Of a stretch of 64,000 nt of DNA, positions 24,954 to 33,508 are shown piece after piece. Within the stretch, counting starts at the first letter, position 1. Every line of letters begins with the position of its first letter. The DNA is taken from NCBI GenBank assembly GCA_004554455.1, contig SFMG01000001.1:62001-126000 (forward strand). The letters run 5' to 3'. The notes beneath the pieces are model-generated. The model was not told where the DNA came from, did not search any database, and saw only the letters and a program-made list of their open reading frames with translations. The stretch is from Bacteroidales bacterium. Its GTDB lineage: Bacteria; Bacteroidota; Bacteroidia; Bacteroidales; UBA932. Position numbers and translations under genes: made by a program.

Positions 24954-25485
24954 CTGCACTGAAAAATGAGAAATGCACATTACCGTAGCAGCGCTCCTTC
25001 ACGAAGTGCGGATGGGAGGAGAAATCGTAGTCCCCCGGGTGCTCGAGTATGAAATAACAGCCCGGATGAAGCAGGTCGTGGGAGAATATCTTGTCCGGGA
25101 TGCCGGCCAGGCCGTCTATGGCGTAGGGCGGGTCCGCAAAGATGAGGTCGAATTTTTCCGTGCATATTTCCAGGAAGTCGAAGACATTGTGATGCACCAC
25201 GGTCACATTGTCGAGGCCGAAGTCCCGGGCCTGGGAACGGATGAATGAAGCGTGTGCCGGAGCCATCTCCACGCAGTACACCCTCGAGGCGCCGCGCGAG
25301 GCGAACTCGAAGGATATGGCGCCTGTACCCCCGAACAGGTCGAGAACCTTCAGGTCCCCGAACTCGTATTCGTTGTTCAATATATTGAAGAGCCCCTCCT
25401 TTGCGAAATCCGTGGTCGGACGGGCCTTGTAACCCTTGGGCGGGAAGAACTGCCTGCCCCTGAGCCTGCCTCCGCTTATCCTCAT
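24940..25485 (-). CDS. rsmD: 16S rRNA (guanine(966)-N(2))-methyltransferase RsmD
   Basis: SAM-dependent methylation of G966 of 16S rRNA. The N-terminus MRISGGRLRGRQFFPPKG and the RPTTDFAKEGLFNIL motif are characteristic. The SAM-binding region is VLDLFGGTGAISFEFASRGA near residue 50, and the catalytic motif IV is FADPPYA near 117. Length 181 is normal. Within the operon it lies 22 bp after the DUF3822-like gene, the pairing usual in Bacteroidota. Confidence 0.95.
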   Translation of the reverse strand: MRISGGRLRGRQFFPPKGYKARPTTDFAKEGLFNILNNEYEFGDLKVLDLFGGTGAISFEFASRGASRVYCVEMAPAHASFIRSQARDFGLDNVTVVHHNVFDFLEICTEKFDLIFADPPYAIDGLAGIPDKIFSHDLLHPGCYFILEHPGDYDFSSHPHFVKERCYGNVHFSFFSADEEA

Positions 25486-25507
25486 CTGGTCAATGTCATA
25501 TCAATGA

Positions 25508-26167
25508 TTACTGAAGAAACTCGACCGACTTGAAGTAGCTGTACAGGGAGATTTCCCATTCCGCCTCCAAAGGTGTCCTGAACCATATCGTACTCACCTC
25601 GGGATTGAGCTGGAAATTCCTCATCAGCGAAAATATCCAGTACTGGGCGGTCGTAAAGTCGCCGGCCGGGAAGGAATTGCTGATCAGCAGGGAACGTCCC
25701 TGGGCCATAGTCAGATAGATTCTTCCTGCACCGTAGGAAGCAATTATCTTGTTGTAGTCCGGAATGGACTGAAGGGCCTTCAGCTGCCAGTACTGCTCCG
25801 GGAAAAGCTCCGCATTGCCGAGACTGCCGGAAATGACCTGAGAGAGCTGACCGCCATCGTTCACGCTGTATAGGGCGTGGGCGGCGAATTCCGGAACGGC
25901 CACGGTACGCACGTCGTCGGCCGTATCGAGGACCACGATTTCAGCAAGCATTTCCCGGGCTCTCGAAATGTCGAAGAAGGAGTCGGGAACGAGACTGAAC
26001 TTGGGCGTGAGGACCGAGAGCTCGGCCCTGTCCCAGCTTCTGCGGAATTCCTCTGTACTGAAAACAAGGCCTGCGCCCAGCCATTCCGACCGGGCGCAGC
26101 CTGTATTGATTGTAAACTCGTCCTTGGCAATCAGGACGGATATGTGATTACTCCCAGTTTCCTGCAT
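25508..26167 (-). CDS. DUF3822-like protein
   Basis: A 219-residue soluble protein without signal peptide. The pattern (FSLVPDSFFD near 58, VVLDTADDVRTVAVP near 80, GRIYLTMAQGRSLLISNSFP near 150, and TTAQYWIFSLMRNFQLNPE near 172) resembles DUF3822, a Bacteroidota family with an actin-like ATPase-type fold usually encoded beside rsmD; the position here agrees. The glycine-rich nucleotide loop is not obvious. It overlaps the upstream membrane protein gene by 20 bp. Function unknown. Confidence 0.7.
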   Translation of the reverse strand: MQETGSNHISVLIAKDEFTINTGCARSEWLGAGLVFSTEEFRRSWDRAELSVLTPKFSLVPDSFFDISRAREMLAEIVVLDTADDVRTVAVPEFAAHALYSVNDGGQLSQVISGSLGNAELFPEQYWQLKALQSIPDYNKIIASYGAGRIYLTMAQGRSLLISNSFPAGDFTTAQYWIFSLMRNFQLNPEVSTIWFRTPLEAEWEISLYSYFKSVEFLQ

Positions 26168-26996
26168 TGTTGTTAGGTGCGGAAACGCTGCCGACCATAA
26201 GGCCAGGGTAACGATCAGTGTCGATGAGCTCGGTGCAGAGGTTGACTACAAGCTGGTGGTCGAGACCGCGGAGGAGGTACTCCTTGATCACATACTTCTC
26301 GGCAATCTCGATAGGAGTGCCATTCTTGTCAACGGACTTGGTCTTAGGAGCGACAATCACCTTCTCGCCGTAAGGCATCTTGGCCTCGAAGAGAGGAACC
26401 TTCACGCCGGAAACGGTCTTGACAACGGCCTCCATCTGGACGGAGTCACCACAGCAAGGGATGAATGCGATCGAATCCACGCAGAAGTCCGGGCGCTTGC
26501 AGAGGGTGTCCCTTACAGGAATCTTGGTGGTGATGGAGAACACGAGATTCTCGCCGGAATGATAGAGATCGAGAAGCTGCTCTGCCTTGATTCTAGGATT
26601 TTTCTTCTTGATGCGGGCGGTGTTGGCTACGGCCACGGAGTCATCCTGGGAACCTACCTGCATCACGATGTCCATCTGACCCTCGTTGTAGAACTGCTTG
26701 AGGGAGTCGATAGAAGCGGTGTAATGGCCATGGACAGACTTGAAGCCGACCTCAAGGGTACGGATGTCCTTGAGACGCTGCACTGCGACTGCCTTGCGGG
26801 CCTCCTGCTCCTTCTGGAAATCCAGAGGCTGCATTATGCTCTGGACGCAGAAGTAGAGAATGGCTGCGGCAACCGGAACGAGTATTACCATAAAGGCAAT
26901 CTTGGCTGCTTTTGACTTCACTGAAAGGAACACAATCAGGCCTGCGATGACTACGAACGCCACCAGTGCGAGAAGAATGGAAAGAATGCTGGTCAT
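26148..26996 (-). CDS. Conserved membrane protein of unknown function
   Basis: A 282-residue protein with two N-terminal transmembrane segments (about 5-25 and 33-53), then a basic, likely helical stretch (QKEQEARKAVAVQRLKDIRT) and a soluble domain. The part RTLEVGFKSVHGHYTASIDS loosely recalls the post-helix region of pseudopilins or periplasmic helix-bundle proteins, but no pilin cleavage site is seen. Cysteines cluster near 170-185 (DTLCKRPDFC and FIPCCGD). It starts the operon leading to DUF3822, rsmD, ybaK and mazG. I do not recognise a named family. Confidence 0.7.
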   Translation of the reverse strand: MTSILSILLALVAFVVIAGLIVFLSVKSKAAKIAFMVILVPVAAAILYFCVQSIMQPLDFQKEQEARKAVAVQRLKDIRTLEVGFKSVHGHYTASIDSLKQFYNEGQMDIVMQVGSQDDSVAVANTARIKKKNPRIKAEQLLDLYHSGENLVFSITTKIPVRDTLCKRPDFCVDSIAFIPCCGDSVQMEAVVKTVSGVKVPLFEAKMPYGEKVIVAPKTKSVDKNGTPIEIAEKYVIKEYLLRGLDHQLVVNLCTELIDTDRYPGLMVGSVSAPNNNAGNWE

Positions 26997-27072
26997 TTTA
27001 TCTTTGGTTTTTAATATTCAAACTCCGCATTTTCAATTTCAGGGCTTTGGGCACTTCGCTTGAAAATCCGAG

Positions 27073-27122
27073 CAAAGTTAGGAAATCGAATTAGAAAATG
27101 CAATATATTATTTGTAATTTTG
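27073..27122. promoter_or_regulatory. Divergent -7 boxes: rsmD operon (-) and nrnA operon (+)
   Basis: TAACTTTG on the minus strand (27080-27073) lies 76 bases before the membrane protein gene. TAATTTTG on the plus strand (27115-27122) lies 20 bases before the nrnA start at 27143 and supports that start over an upstream in-frame ATG at 27098, which precedes the box. Confidence 0.45.
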
Positions 27123-27142
27123 CCGCTCCAGACAGAGCAGAA

Positions 27143-28204
27143 ATGAACTTTATCAGCAACGGAGACATACGCCGCGCCGCCTCGATGCTGGCAGCTGCGG
27201 AAAATGTGGCGATAATATGCCACGTACACCCCGACGGAGACGCAATGGGAAGCAGCCTCGGTCTTGCGAGGTACCTGACGGCACTGGGCAAGCGCTGCGG
27301 CATCTGCCTCCCTTCCCCTGCCCCACGCACCCTGGATTTCATATTCAGGGAGGGGGACTGCACGACGATAGACGCATCCCTGCATAAGGAACAGGCCGAC
27401 GGGTGCATACTCGGAGCGGATCTGGCCGTATGCCTGGACCTGCCCTGCATCAGGCGCGCCGACGGCCTTGAGGAGGCCTTCCGCCAGGCCAGGTGTCCGA
27501 AACTGCTCATAGACCATCACCTGAACCCCGCGAGGGAGGATTTCGACCTGGTGTTCTCGGTCCAGGACATTTCCTCGACCTGCGAGCTGCTGTACCACAT
27601 CCTGCAGGCCCTTCCTTCCTGCGGGGTGGAATGCTCCGATGGCAAAGCCTTCCCGGAACCTGCCACCGACTGCCTGGAGGCCCTTATGACCGGAATGACC
27701 ACCGACAGCAACAACTTCGCGAATTCCACCTACCCGAGTACTTTCGAAATGGCCTCCGGCTGTCTTTCCAGAGGAGTGGACCGCGACAGCATAATCAGCC
27801 ACCTGCAGCAGGAGTACCGCGAGGCGCGCTTCCGCCTTATGGGATATTTCCTCTCGGAGAAAATGCGCATCAGCGACTACGGAGTGGCATACGCAGTGCT
27901 CTCCGCCGGGGAACTGGAACGCTTCGGGACAGAGGAAGGCGAGACCGAGGGCTTCGTGAACATACCTCTGGGCATAGGAGCGGTGAAGATGAGCATATTC
28001 CTTCGCGAAGAGGGCTCCGTTTTCCGGGTGTCCATCCGCTCCAAGAAGGGAGTTTCGGCAAGCCGTCTGGCCGGGGAGAGTTTCAACGGCGGAGGGCACG
28101 AGCAGGCCGCGGGAGGCCGTCTGGACATAGGCCCGGAGATCCCGGACGCGGCTGCGGCGGAGCGCTATATACTCGAAGTGACGGACAGATATTTCGGAAA
28201 ATGA
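27143..28204 (+). CDS. nrnA: DHH-family phosphoesterase, NrnA-type oligoribonuclease/pAp phosphatase
   Basis: Degrades short RNA oligomers and dephosphorylates 3',5'-pAp; the family also includes c-di-NMP-related enzymes. Starting MNFISNGDIRRAASML, 353 residues. DHH motifs: HVHPDGDAMGSSLGLARYL near 30, VCLDLP near 100, LLIDHHLNPA near 125, and MTDS-type GMTTDSNNF near 185. The DHHA1 domain ends with SFNGGGHEQAAGG near 320. It is first of a plus-strand run; its TGA overlaps the next ATG by 4 bp. Confidence 0.9.
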   Translation: MNFISNGDIRRAASMLAAAENVAIICHVHPDGDAMGSSLGLARYLTALGKRCGICLPSPAPRTLDFIFREGDCTTIDASLHKEQADGCILGADLAVCLDLPCIRRADGLEEAFRQARCPKLLIDHHLNPAREDFDLVFSVQDISSTCELLYHILQALPSCGVECSDGKAFPEPATDCLEALMTGMTTDSNNFANSTYPSTFEMASGCLSRGVDRDSIISHLQQEYREARFRLMGYFLSEKMRISDYGVAYAVLSAGELERFGTEEGETEGFVNIPLGIGAVKMSIFLREEGSVFRVSIRSKKGVSASRLAGESFNGGGHEQAAGGRLDIGPEIPDAAAAERYILEVTDRYFGK

Positions 28205-28749
28205 AAGCGATGAAAGCATATATTGCGGCGGCGCTGGCCGCCCTCCTCTGTCTTGCAGGCTGCAACAAAGCCAGTCTCGAGACCACATACAACAAGCAGG
28301 AAAGCCAGATCGAGAGTTTCATAAACTCCCTGGCCTCAAAGAGCGACACACTCAGGGTGGAGCACACGAACGGCTCCCACAGGGCGATAGTGGCCGAGGG
28401 CGAAGGTGAGGAACTCGGAGAGAAGGGCAACATAGTCTTCTACTATGCAGGCTATTCGTTCAACGGCAGCGTCAGCAATTCCAATCTGTTCTCGACAAAC
28501 CGCAGCGAAATCGCCCAGAGCGCCGGATTCAGCCTGAGCGAGGAACAGGCGATGCCTGTGATGCTCAACCTGGGCGAAGATGAGCTGGTCGAGGGACTGC
28601 GCAACGGCCTGAAGGGCGTGAAGGGAGGAGAGGAATGCTATATCCTGTTCTCCGGCAAATACGGCTTCGGGAAGAAAGCCTTCGGCACGATTCCTGCAAA
28701 TTCCGCCCTTGCCTATCACGTGTGGGTGGAAAGCGTAAGCAACGATTGA
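28201..28749 (+). CDS. FKBP-like lipoprotein, single domain
   Basis: A 182-residue predicted lipoprotein with signal MKAMKAYIAAALAALLCLAGC. The mature part resembles an FKBP-type peptidyl-prolyl isomerase fold: GNIVFYYAGYSFNG near 78, LVEGLRNGLKGVKGGEEC near 138, GKYGFGKKAFGTIPANSALA near 157. Several active-site aromatic residues are replaced, so isomerase activity is uncertain. Its ATG overlaps the nrnA stop (ATGA), giving translational coupling. A second FKBP gene follows 48 bp downstream. Confidence 0.8.
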   Translation: MKAMKAYIAAALAALLCLAGCNKASLETTYNKQESQIESFINSLASKSDTLRVEHTNGSHRAIVAEGEGEELGEKGNIVFYYAGYSFNGSVSNSNLFSTNRSEIAQSAGFSLSEEQAMPVMLNLGEDELVEGLRNGLKGVKGGEECYILFSGKYGFGKKAFGTIPANSALAYHVWVESVSND

Positions 28750-28759
28750 GTTTTTTGCC

Positions 28760-28767
28760 TATATTTG
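28760..28767 (+). promoter_or_regulatory. -7 promoter box before the two-domain FKBP gene
   Basis: TATATTTG, 30 bases before the ATG at 28798, matches TAnnTTTG. It may provide an internal promoter within the nrnA-FKBP-hydrolase run. Confidence 0.4.
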
Positions 28768-28797
28768 CAGGATAAGTCCCAAGAAACAATTTGACAG

Positions 28798-29820
28798 ATG
28801 AAGATAAGACACATCATATTCCTCTGCGCCGCAGTACTCGCCGCCGGCTGCGCAAAAGTGAGAACCGACGCCACACACGAAGCCGACAAGAGATATTTCG
28901 ACGCGTGGGTGAGCCTGAACTATCCCGACGCCCCGCAAATAGGCGGCGTGGTGGTCATTTCCGACGAGGAGGGAAGCGGTGCTCCCGTAGCCGACAGCGC
29001 ATTCATATTCATACACTACAGCGCACGCCTGCTCGACGGCACCATAGAGGAGACTACAAGAGAGGAAGTGGCAAGGCAGCTGGGCAGCTACGACCCGGCA
29101 GTTTACTACGGCCCGGAGCCTTGGCAGACCACTGAAGACGCTCTGACGGTGGGAGTTGAAAGGGCGGTCAAGGGCAGCTCGCTCATAGAGGACAGCCCGC
29201 TCGGGTCGATGAAAGTGGGCGGCAGGCGCAGCTTCATAGTCCCTGTCTGGCTCGGAGGCAAGACCCGCTACGAAAACGAGTCCGATTATCTGACCAACAA
29301 GAGCGGCTCATCGAATTACATTTACGATGTGGAGATATTGGATGCCACAGACGACATCATAAGGTGGCAGCTCGATTCGATGAAGCGCTTCAGCGAGAAG
29401 TGGCTGGGCGGGATAGACACGGTCAGCACCGGCTTCTATTACAAGCAGCTACGCGAGCCCGACGACTCCATTGCGAGCAACGACACCACCCTGTACGTCA
29501 ACTACATAGGCCGCCTGCTCAACGGACAGGTCTTCGACACCAATATCGCCGACACGGCCAAGATGTACAACATCTACTCCTCCGCCAAGACATACGCACC
29601 GTCCGAAATCAACTGGAACGAGGACCCGGCCAGCGTAACCCTGGAAGGCAGCAGCGTCATCAGCGGATGGGCCAAGGCCATAAGTATGATGAACGACCAC
29701 GAGAAGGGCGTCGCAATGTTCTACTCCTCTCTCGGATACAGCTATTCGGGAAGCGGGAACAGCATTCCACCTTATGCTCCGCTGATTTTCGAAATCGAAC
29801 TGGTGGACAATCCTGAATAA
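28798..29820 (+). CDS. FKBP-type peptidyl-prolyl isomerase lipoprotein, two FKBP domains
   Basis: A 340-residue lipoprotein with signal MKIRHIIFLCAAVLAAGC. The first FKBP-like domain covers ~50-185 (FIFIHYSARLLDGTIEE, then VERAVKGSSLIEDSPLGSMK and GGRRSFIVPVWLG). The second covers ~215-340 (TTLYVNYIGRLLNGQVFDTN, then GSSVISGWAKAISMM and a YSSLGY/NSIPPYAPLIFEIELV end). Both keep the general order of FKBP strands, and the second is closer to consensus. It is probably a periplasm-facing folding factor. The stop overlaps the next start by 1 bp. Confidence 0.85.
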   Translation: MKIRHIIFLCAAVLAAGCAKVRTDATHEADKRYFDAWVSLNYPDAPQIGGVVVISDEEGSGAPVADSAFIFIHYSARLLDGTIEETTREEVARQLGSYDPAVYYGPEPWQTTEDALTVGVERAVKGSSLIEDSPLGSMKVGGRRSFIVPVWLGGKTRYENESDYLTNKSGSSNYIYDVEILDATDDIIRWQLDSMKRFSEKWLGGIDTVSTGFYYKQLREPDDSIASNDTTLYVNYIGRLLNGQVFDTNIADTAKMYNIYSSAKTYAPSEINWNEDPASVTLEGSSVISGWAKAISMMNDHEKGVAMFYSSLGYSYSGSGNSIPPYAPLIFEIELVDNPE

Positions 29821-31103
29821 TGAGAAGGCACGGCCTACTGCTTTCCTGCACAATACTCGGCGCCGTCGTACTGACGGCGTTTTTCTGCGTATCCATAATA
29901 AACGGAAAGACGCGCAGTTCCGCCTGCGAAGACGTGGAAGCAGTTGACAGCACAGGCCTCAACCGACGCATAGACAACGGAAGCTTCGATGCCATTGCCG
30001 GCATAGACAGCCGTATGAAGGCTTATATGGCCAGGTGGGAGCTGAAGGGTGCCGCGCTTGCCGTGACACGCAACGACTCGCTGGTCTATGCCAAGGGATA
30101 CGGCATAGCCGACGAGGGCGAAGCAATGCAGCCGGGGACAGTGATGAGGATAGCCTCGGTCTCCAAGCTGATTACGGCCGTGGCCGTGATGAAGCTGTGC
30201 GAAGACGGACTGATGAGTCTGCAGGACACGGTGTTCGGAGACAGGGGCATACTCGACGACCAGCTCTACAGGGAAGCCGTGGCCGGGAGGGAGGCCTTCG
30301 GGAAAATCACGGTCGAACATCTGCTCAGGCATCAGGGAGGTTTCTACAGGGACCCTATGTTCGGGATGCAGGTCCTTATGCAGGAATGCGGGCTGGACAG
30401 GCCTCTGGACCACGACCATACGGTGCGCCTGGGCCTCAAGGGCAGGCTGCGCTTCGAACCGGGGACCTGGCAGCGCTATTCCAATTTCGGATATCTGCTG
30501 CTCAGCGACATAGTCGCCAAGGTTTCGGGAATGCCGTACGAAGACTATGTACGCGAGAAGGTGCTTGCGCCGGCCGGCTGCCGCGATATGCGCATAGGCC
30601 CCAACTGGTATGAAGACAAACTGCCCGGCGAGGCGAGACAATATACCCACGAAGGCGAAGGGAAATATATTCCCGACATACGCGACACGCTCAGGCAGAC
30701 GGAGAGAAGCTACGGCGGCAACGACATAGAACTGCTGTCAGGAGCCGGAGGCTGGGTGGCGTCGGTGCTGGAACTCGCGAGACTGGTGGCCTGCATTGAC
30801 GGCGACCCTGCGGTACCGGACATATTGAGCGCGGAAAGCGTGGCCCGCATGACCGAGCCTACCGACGAGCAGCGCTATGCCCTGGGCTGGAACGACACCC
30901 GCCCGGACAAAGGCTGGTCCAGGACCGGGACTCTGTCAGGGACTACCGCTATGGTACGTCGCTATCCGGACGGGGAATGCTGGGTTTTCCTCAGCAACAC
31001 CAGCACCTTCAAGGGCCCCGGACAGGCCTCCTACACGGAGAATCTCCTTAAACAGATGAGGGAGCAATGCTCCGGCACGCTCCCCCATATAGATATGTTC
31101 TGA
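29820..31103 (+). CDS. Serine hydrolase of the beta-lactamase class C / penicillin-binding protein family
   Basis: A 427-residue protein with an N-terminal signal or anchor segment (MRRHGLLLSCTILGAVVLTA). The active-site motifs are SxxK in RIASVSKLITAV (near 112), YxN in WQRYSNFGYLLLSDI (near 221), and an RTG-type third motif in WSRTGTLSGTT (near 365). This family includes esterases, D-aminopeptidases and peptidoglycan-processing enzymes as well as AmpC; nothing indicates antibiotic resistance. It is the last gene of the nrnA run and shares a TAATG junction with the FKBP gene. Confidence 0.85.
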   Translation: MRRHGLLLSCTILGAVVLTAFFCVSIINGKTRSSACEDVEAVDSTGLNRRIDNGSFDAIAGIDSRMKAYMARWELKGAALAVTRNDSLVYAKGYGIADEGEAMQPGTVMRIASVSKLITAVAVMKLCEDGLMSLQDTVFGDRGILDDQLYREAVAGREAFGKITVEHLLRHQGGFYRDPMFGMQVLMQECGLDRPLDHDHTVRLGLKGRLRFEPGTWQRYSNFGYLLLSDIVAKVSGMPYEDYVREKVLAPAGCRDMRIGPNWYEDKLPGEARQYTHEGEGKYIPDIRDTLRQTERSYGGNDIELLSGAGGWVASVLELARLVACIDGDPAVPDILSAESVARMTEPTDEQRYALGWNDTRPDKGWSRTGTLSGTTAMVRRYPDGECWVFLSNTSTFKGPGQASYTENLLKQMREQCSGTLPHIDMF

Positions 31104-31139
31104 CGCCCTTCCGGCGTATCAGCAATTATTGAAGACCAG

Positions 31140-32354
31140 CTATTCCTGGCTTGCAAGCACAATGTGCATGGTGTCCCTCGCTATGACGAGTTCCTCGTTG
31201 GTGGCGATGACGGCCATCTTCACTGCCGAGTCAGGCAGGGTGAGTAGCATTTCGTCTGCCTTGTGCTCGTTGGCTTCGTAGTCGAACCTGACTCCGAGGT
31301 AGCTCAGGTTGTCGGCCACCCTGCGGCGGAGACGAGGGTTGTTCTCCCCTATTCCGCCGGTGAAGACGATCAGATCGACTCCGTTCATTTCTGCAACGTA
31401 TGCGCCGATGTACTTGATGATATCGTGGGTGAGCTTCTTGAGAGCGAGCTTTGCCCTCGGGTTGCCCTCATTGGCTGCCGCGCTGGTGTCACGCATGTCG
31501 GAGGATACGCCGCCCAGACCGAGCAGACCGCTCTTCTTGTTCATCAGCACATCCATTTCCTGAGGAGTCTTTCCCTCTTTCTGCATGATATAGGTGACGA
31601 CCGCAGGGTCTATGGCTCCGCAGCGGGTACCCATCTCAAGGCCGTCGAGTGGGGTGAGTCCCATAGTGGTGTCTATGCACTTGCCGTTCTCGACTGCGGA
31701 GATGGAGCTGCCGTTGCCGAGGTGGCAGGTGATTATCTTGGAATGGTTGAGGTCTATTCCGGCGAACCTGGCACCCTTGGCGCTCACATAGCGGTGGGAA
31801 GTGCCGTGGAAGCCGTACTTGCGCAGGCCGTATTTCTCGTAGTACTCGTAAGGGAGGGCATACATATATGAGTATGCCGGCATAGTCTGGTGGAAGGCGG
31901 TGTCGAATACCGCTACCTGAGGCACGTCCGGAAGCACTTCCCTCACAGCCCTTATGCCCCTGAGGTTGGCAGGGTTGTGAAGAGGGCCGAGGTCGCAGCA
32001 TTTCTCTATCACTGCCTCCACGTGACTGTCCACAAGCTTGCTGCATACGATTTCGCTGCCGCCGTGGAGCACGCGGTGACCCACAGCCTCTATGTCCTCG
32101 AGGGTGGAGAGCACTCCGTATTCCTTGTCGAGCATTGCCTCGAGCACTGCCTTGACGGCCACGGTGTGGTCCGGAACCGGCATTTCGCGCTCATATCTCT
32201 CCTTTCCGGCAGCCTGATGCCTGACAAGGCCGCAATCCATGCCTATCCTTTCCACGAGACCCTTTGCAAGCAGGTCATAAACCTCGTCATCCTTCATGTC
32301 CAGCAGCTGATACTTCAGTGAGGAGCTGCCGCAATTGAGTACAAGAACTATCAT
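31140..32354 (-). CDS. ackA: Acetate kinase
   Basis: Interconverts acetyl phosphate plus ADP with acetate plus ATP; the ATP-yielding step of acetate fermentation. The N-terminus VLVLNCGSSSLKYQLLDM, the VFDTAFHQTMP stretch with KYGFHGTSHRYVS, and the TCHLGNGSSISAVENGKCIDTTMGL region with adjacent MGTRCGAIDP are diagnostic. The end has FTGGIGENN. Length 404 is standard. pta is not adjacent. A -7 box lies 50 bases upstream. Confidence 0.97.
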   Translation of the reverse strand: MIVLVLNCGSSSLKYQLLDMKDDEVYDLLAKGLVERIGMDCGLVRHQAAGKERYEREMPVPDHTVAVKAVLEAMLDKEYGVLSTLEDIEAVGHRVLHGGSEIVCSKLVDSHVEAVIEKCCDLGPLHNPANLRGIRAVREVLPDVPQVAVFDTAFHQTMPAYSYMYALPYEYYEKYGLRKYGFHGTSHRYVSAKGARFAGIDLNHSKIITCHLGNGSSISAVENGKCIDTTMGLTPLDGLEMGTRCGAIDPAVVTYIMQKEGKTPQEMDVLMNKKSGLLGLGGVSSDMRDTSAAANEGNPRAKLALKKLTHDIIKYIGAYVAEMNGVDLIVFTGGIGENNPRLRRRVADNLSYLGVRFDYEANEHKADEMLLTLPDSAVKMAVIATNEELVIARDTMHIVLASQE

Positions 32355-32403
32355 AAAAAATCACAAAAAAAATTGAATTCAGCCTTATTTGTAAAAACCG
32401 GCG

Positions 32404-32411
32404 CAAATGTA
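32404..32411 (-). promoter_or_regulatory. -7 promoter box for ackA
   Basis: TACATTTG on the minus strand matches TAnnTTTG, about 50 bases before the ackA start, in an A-rich leader. Confidence 0.4.
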
Positions 32412-32452
32412 CAAAAAAAGCACTTACATTGTCATCCGGATTTCAAATTGAA

Positions 32453-33508
32453 ATGAAAAGCGACAGTTTTGCTGCACAAGCTATGGGTTTTGCCACCCTT
32501 TGCTTCATTCCGGGAATTTTGGCGGGGAGACTTATGGCGGGAACGGTCCCCACGCTGTCCGCGCCTGCCGCCGCCCTGCCGGCCTTCGCGGGGCTCGCAT
32601 TGCGGCGCAAAAAGGAACTCGCCCTGGGCCTGATGCTCTTTTCGGCAGGCCTTTTCTCCGCAATCCGGGGAAACATCTGCTGTCCTGCGCCCACGCCCGC
32701 CTTCGCCCGTGAATGCTGCAGCCGGCTCTGTGCCTGCATAGACTCGATCCCCTTCGGGGACTGCCGCAGCGGGGCCCTGGTCAAGGCTATGCTGACCGGA
32801 GACAGGTCATCCCTGGACTCGGAGACCCTGGGCATATTCCGCAAGAGCGGGGCCTCGCACCTGCTGGCCCTTTCGGGACTCCATCTGGGAATGATATATA
32901 TGCTGCTCTCGAAACTGCTGCTGCCTCTGGGAATGAGCCCCGCCTCCCGGGTCGCCAGGAGTCTGACTGCGGTTGCGGCGAGCGCCTTCTACGTACTTGT
33001 GACAGGAGCCTCGCCCTCGCTTGTAAGGGCCTTCCTGTTCATACTGATAAGGGAGGCCTCCGCGATACTGCACCGGCCCCAGCCTCCCCTGCACTGCCTC
33101 TGCACGGCGCTGCTGCTGCAATGCGTGATGAACCCGGCGGCACCGGGAGACGCCGGATTCCGCCTCTCCTATCTGGCAGTTGCGGGAATATGTCTGATCC
33201 ACCCGGGACTTTCGGCTCTCTACCCTTCCGGGAAGGGGCCTCTGAAGAAGATGTGGGATCTGGCCAGTCTGAGCATTTCCTGCCAGTGCTTCACTGCGCT
33301 GGAAGCCTGGAGACTCTTCCGCAGTTTTCCGGCTTATTTCCTGATTACCAATCTGATGGCCCTGCCGATAATGACTCTGCTTATGCCTGCGGCCATAGCC
33401 ACGACGGCATTTGCCGCGACCGGGCACTGCCCGTCCATTCTGGTCTCCTGCTGCGAGGCCTGCTGCCGTATGCTGCTGACGGTGCTGGAGGTGGTCAGCG
33501 CTCTGTGA
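32453..33508 (+). CDS. Minimal ComEC/Rec2-type membrane channel protein
   Basis: ComEC forms the inner-membrane channel for single-stranded DNA in natural transformation. Here the protein has 351 residues: an abbreviated N-terminal hydrophobic part (~10-85), then the Competence domain with GALVKAMLTGDRSSLD near 108, FRKSGASHLLALSGLHLGMI near 130, and several transmembrane segments to the end. The full family is usually 600-800 residues, with a larger N-terminal region and often a beta-lactamase-like domain, both missing here. The frame closes in a 14-bp overlap with convergent apbE, with no sign of a frameshift. It may be a reduced paralogue. Confidence 0.8.
   Translation: MKSDSFAAQAMGFATLCFIPGILAGRLMAGTVPTLSAPAAALPAFAGLALRRKKELALGLMLFSAGLFSAIRGNICCPAPTPAFARECCSRLCACIDSIPFGDCRSGALVKAMLTGDRSSLDSETLGIFRKSGASHLLALSGLHLGMIYMLLSKLLLPLGMSPASRVARSLTAVAASAFYVLVTGASPSLVRAFLFILIREASAILHRPQPPLHCLCTALLLQCVMNPAAPGDAGFRLSYLAVAGICLIHPGLSALYPSGKGPLKKMWDLASLSISCQCFTALEAWRLFRSFPAYFLITNLMALPIMTLLMPAAIATTAFAATGHCPSILVSCCEACCRMLLTVLEVVSAL

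Noticed and set aside
29820..31103. Antibiotic-resistance beta-lactamase
   Set aside because: The motifs fit the broad class C/PBP-like hydrolase family, and context (FKBP lipoproteins, nrnA) gives no support for resistance.
31104..31118. Hairpin ACGCC/GGCGT between the serine hydrolase and ackA as terminator
   Set aside because: Only five base pairs and no T-run on either strand.
32453..33508. comEC as a frameshifted pseudogene
   Set aside because: The frame is intact end to end, and the sequence after the stop is apbE; no remaining comEC domain is found in another frame.
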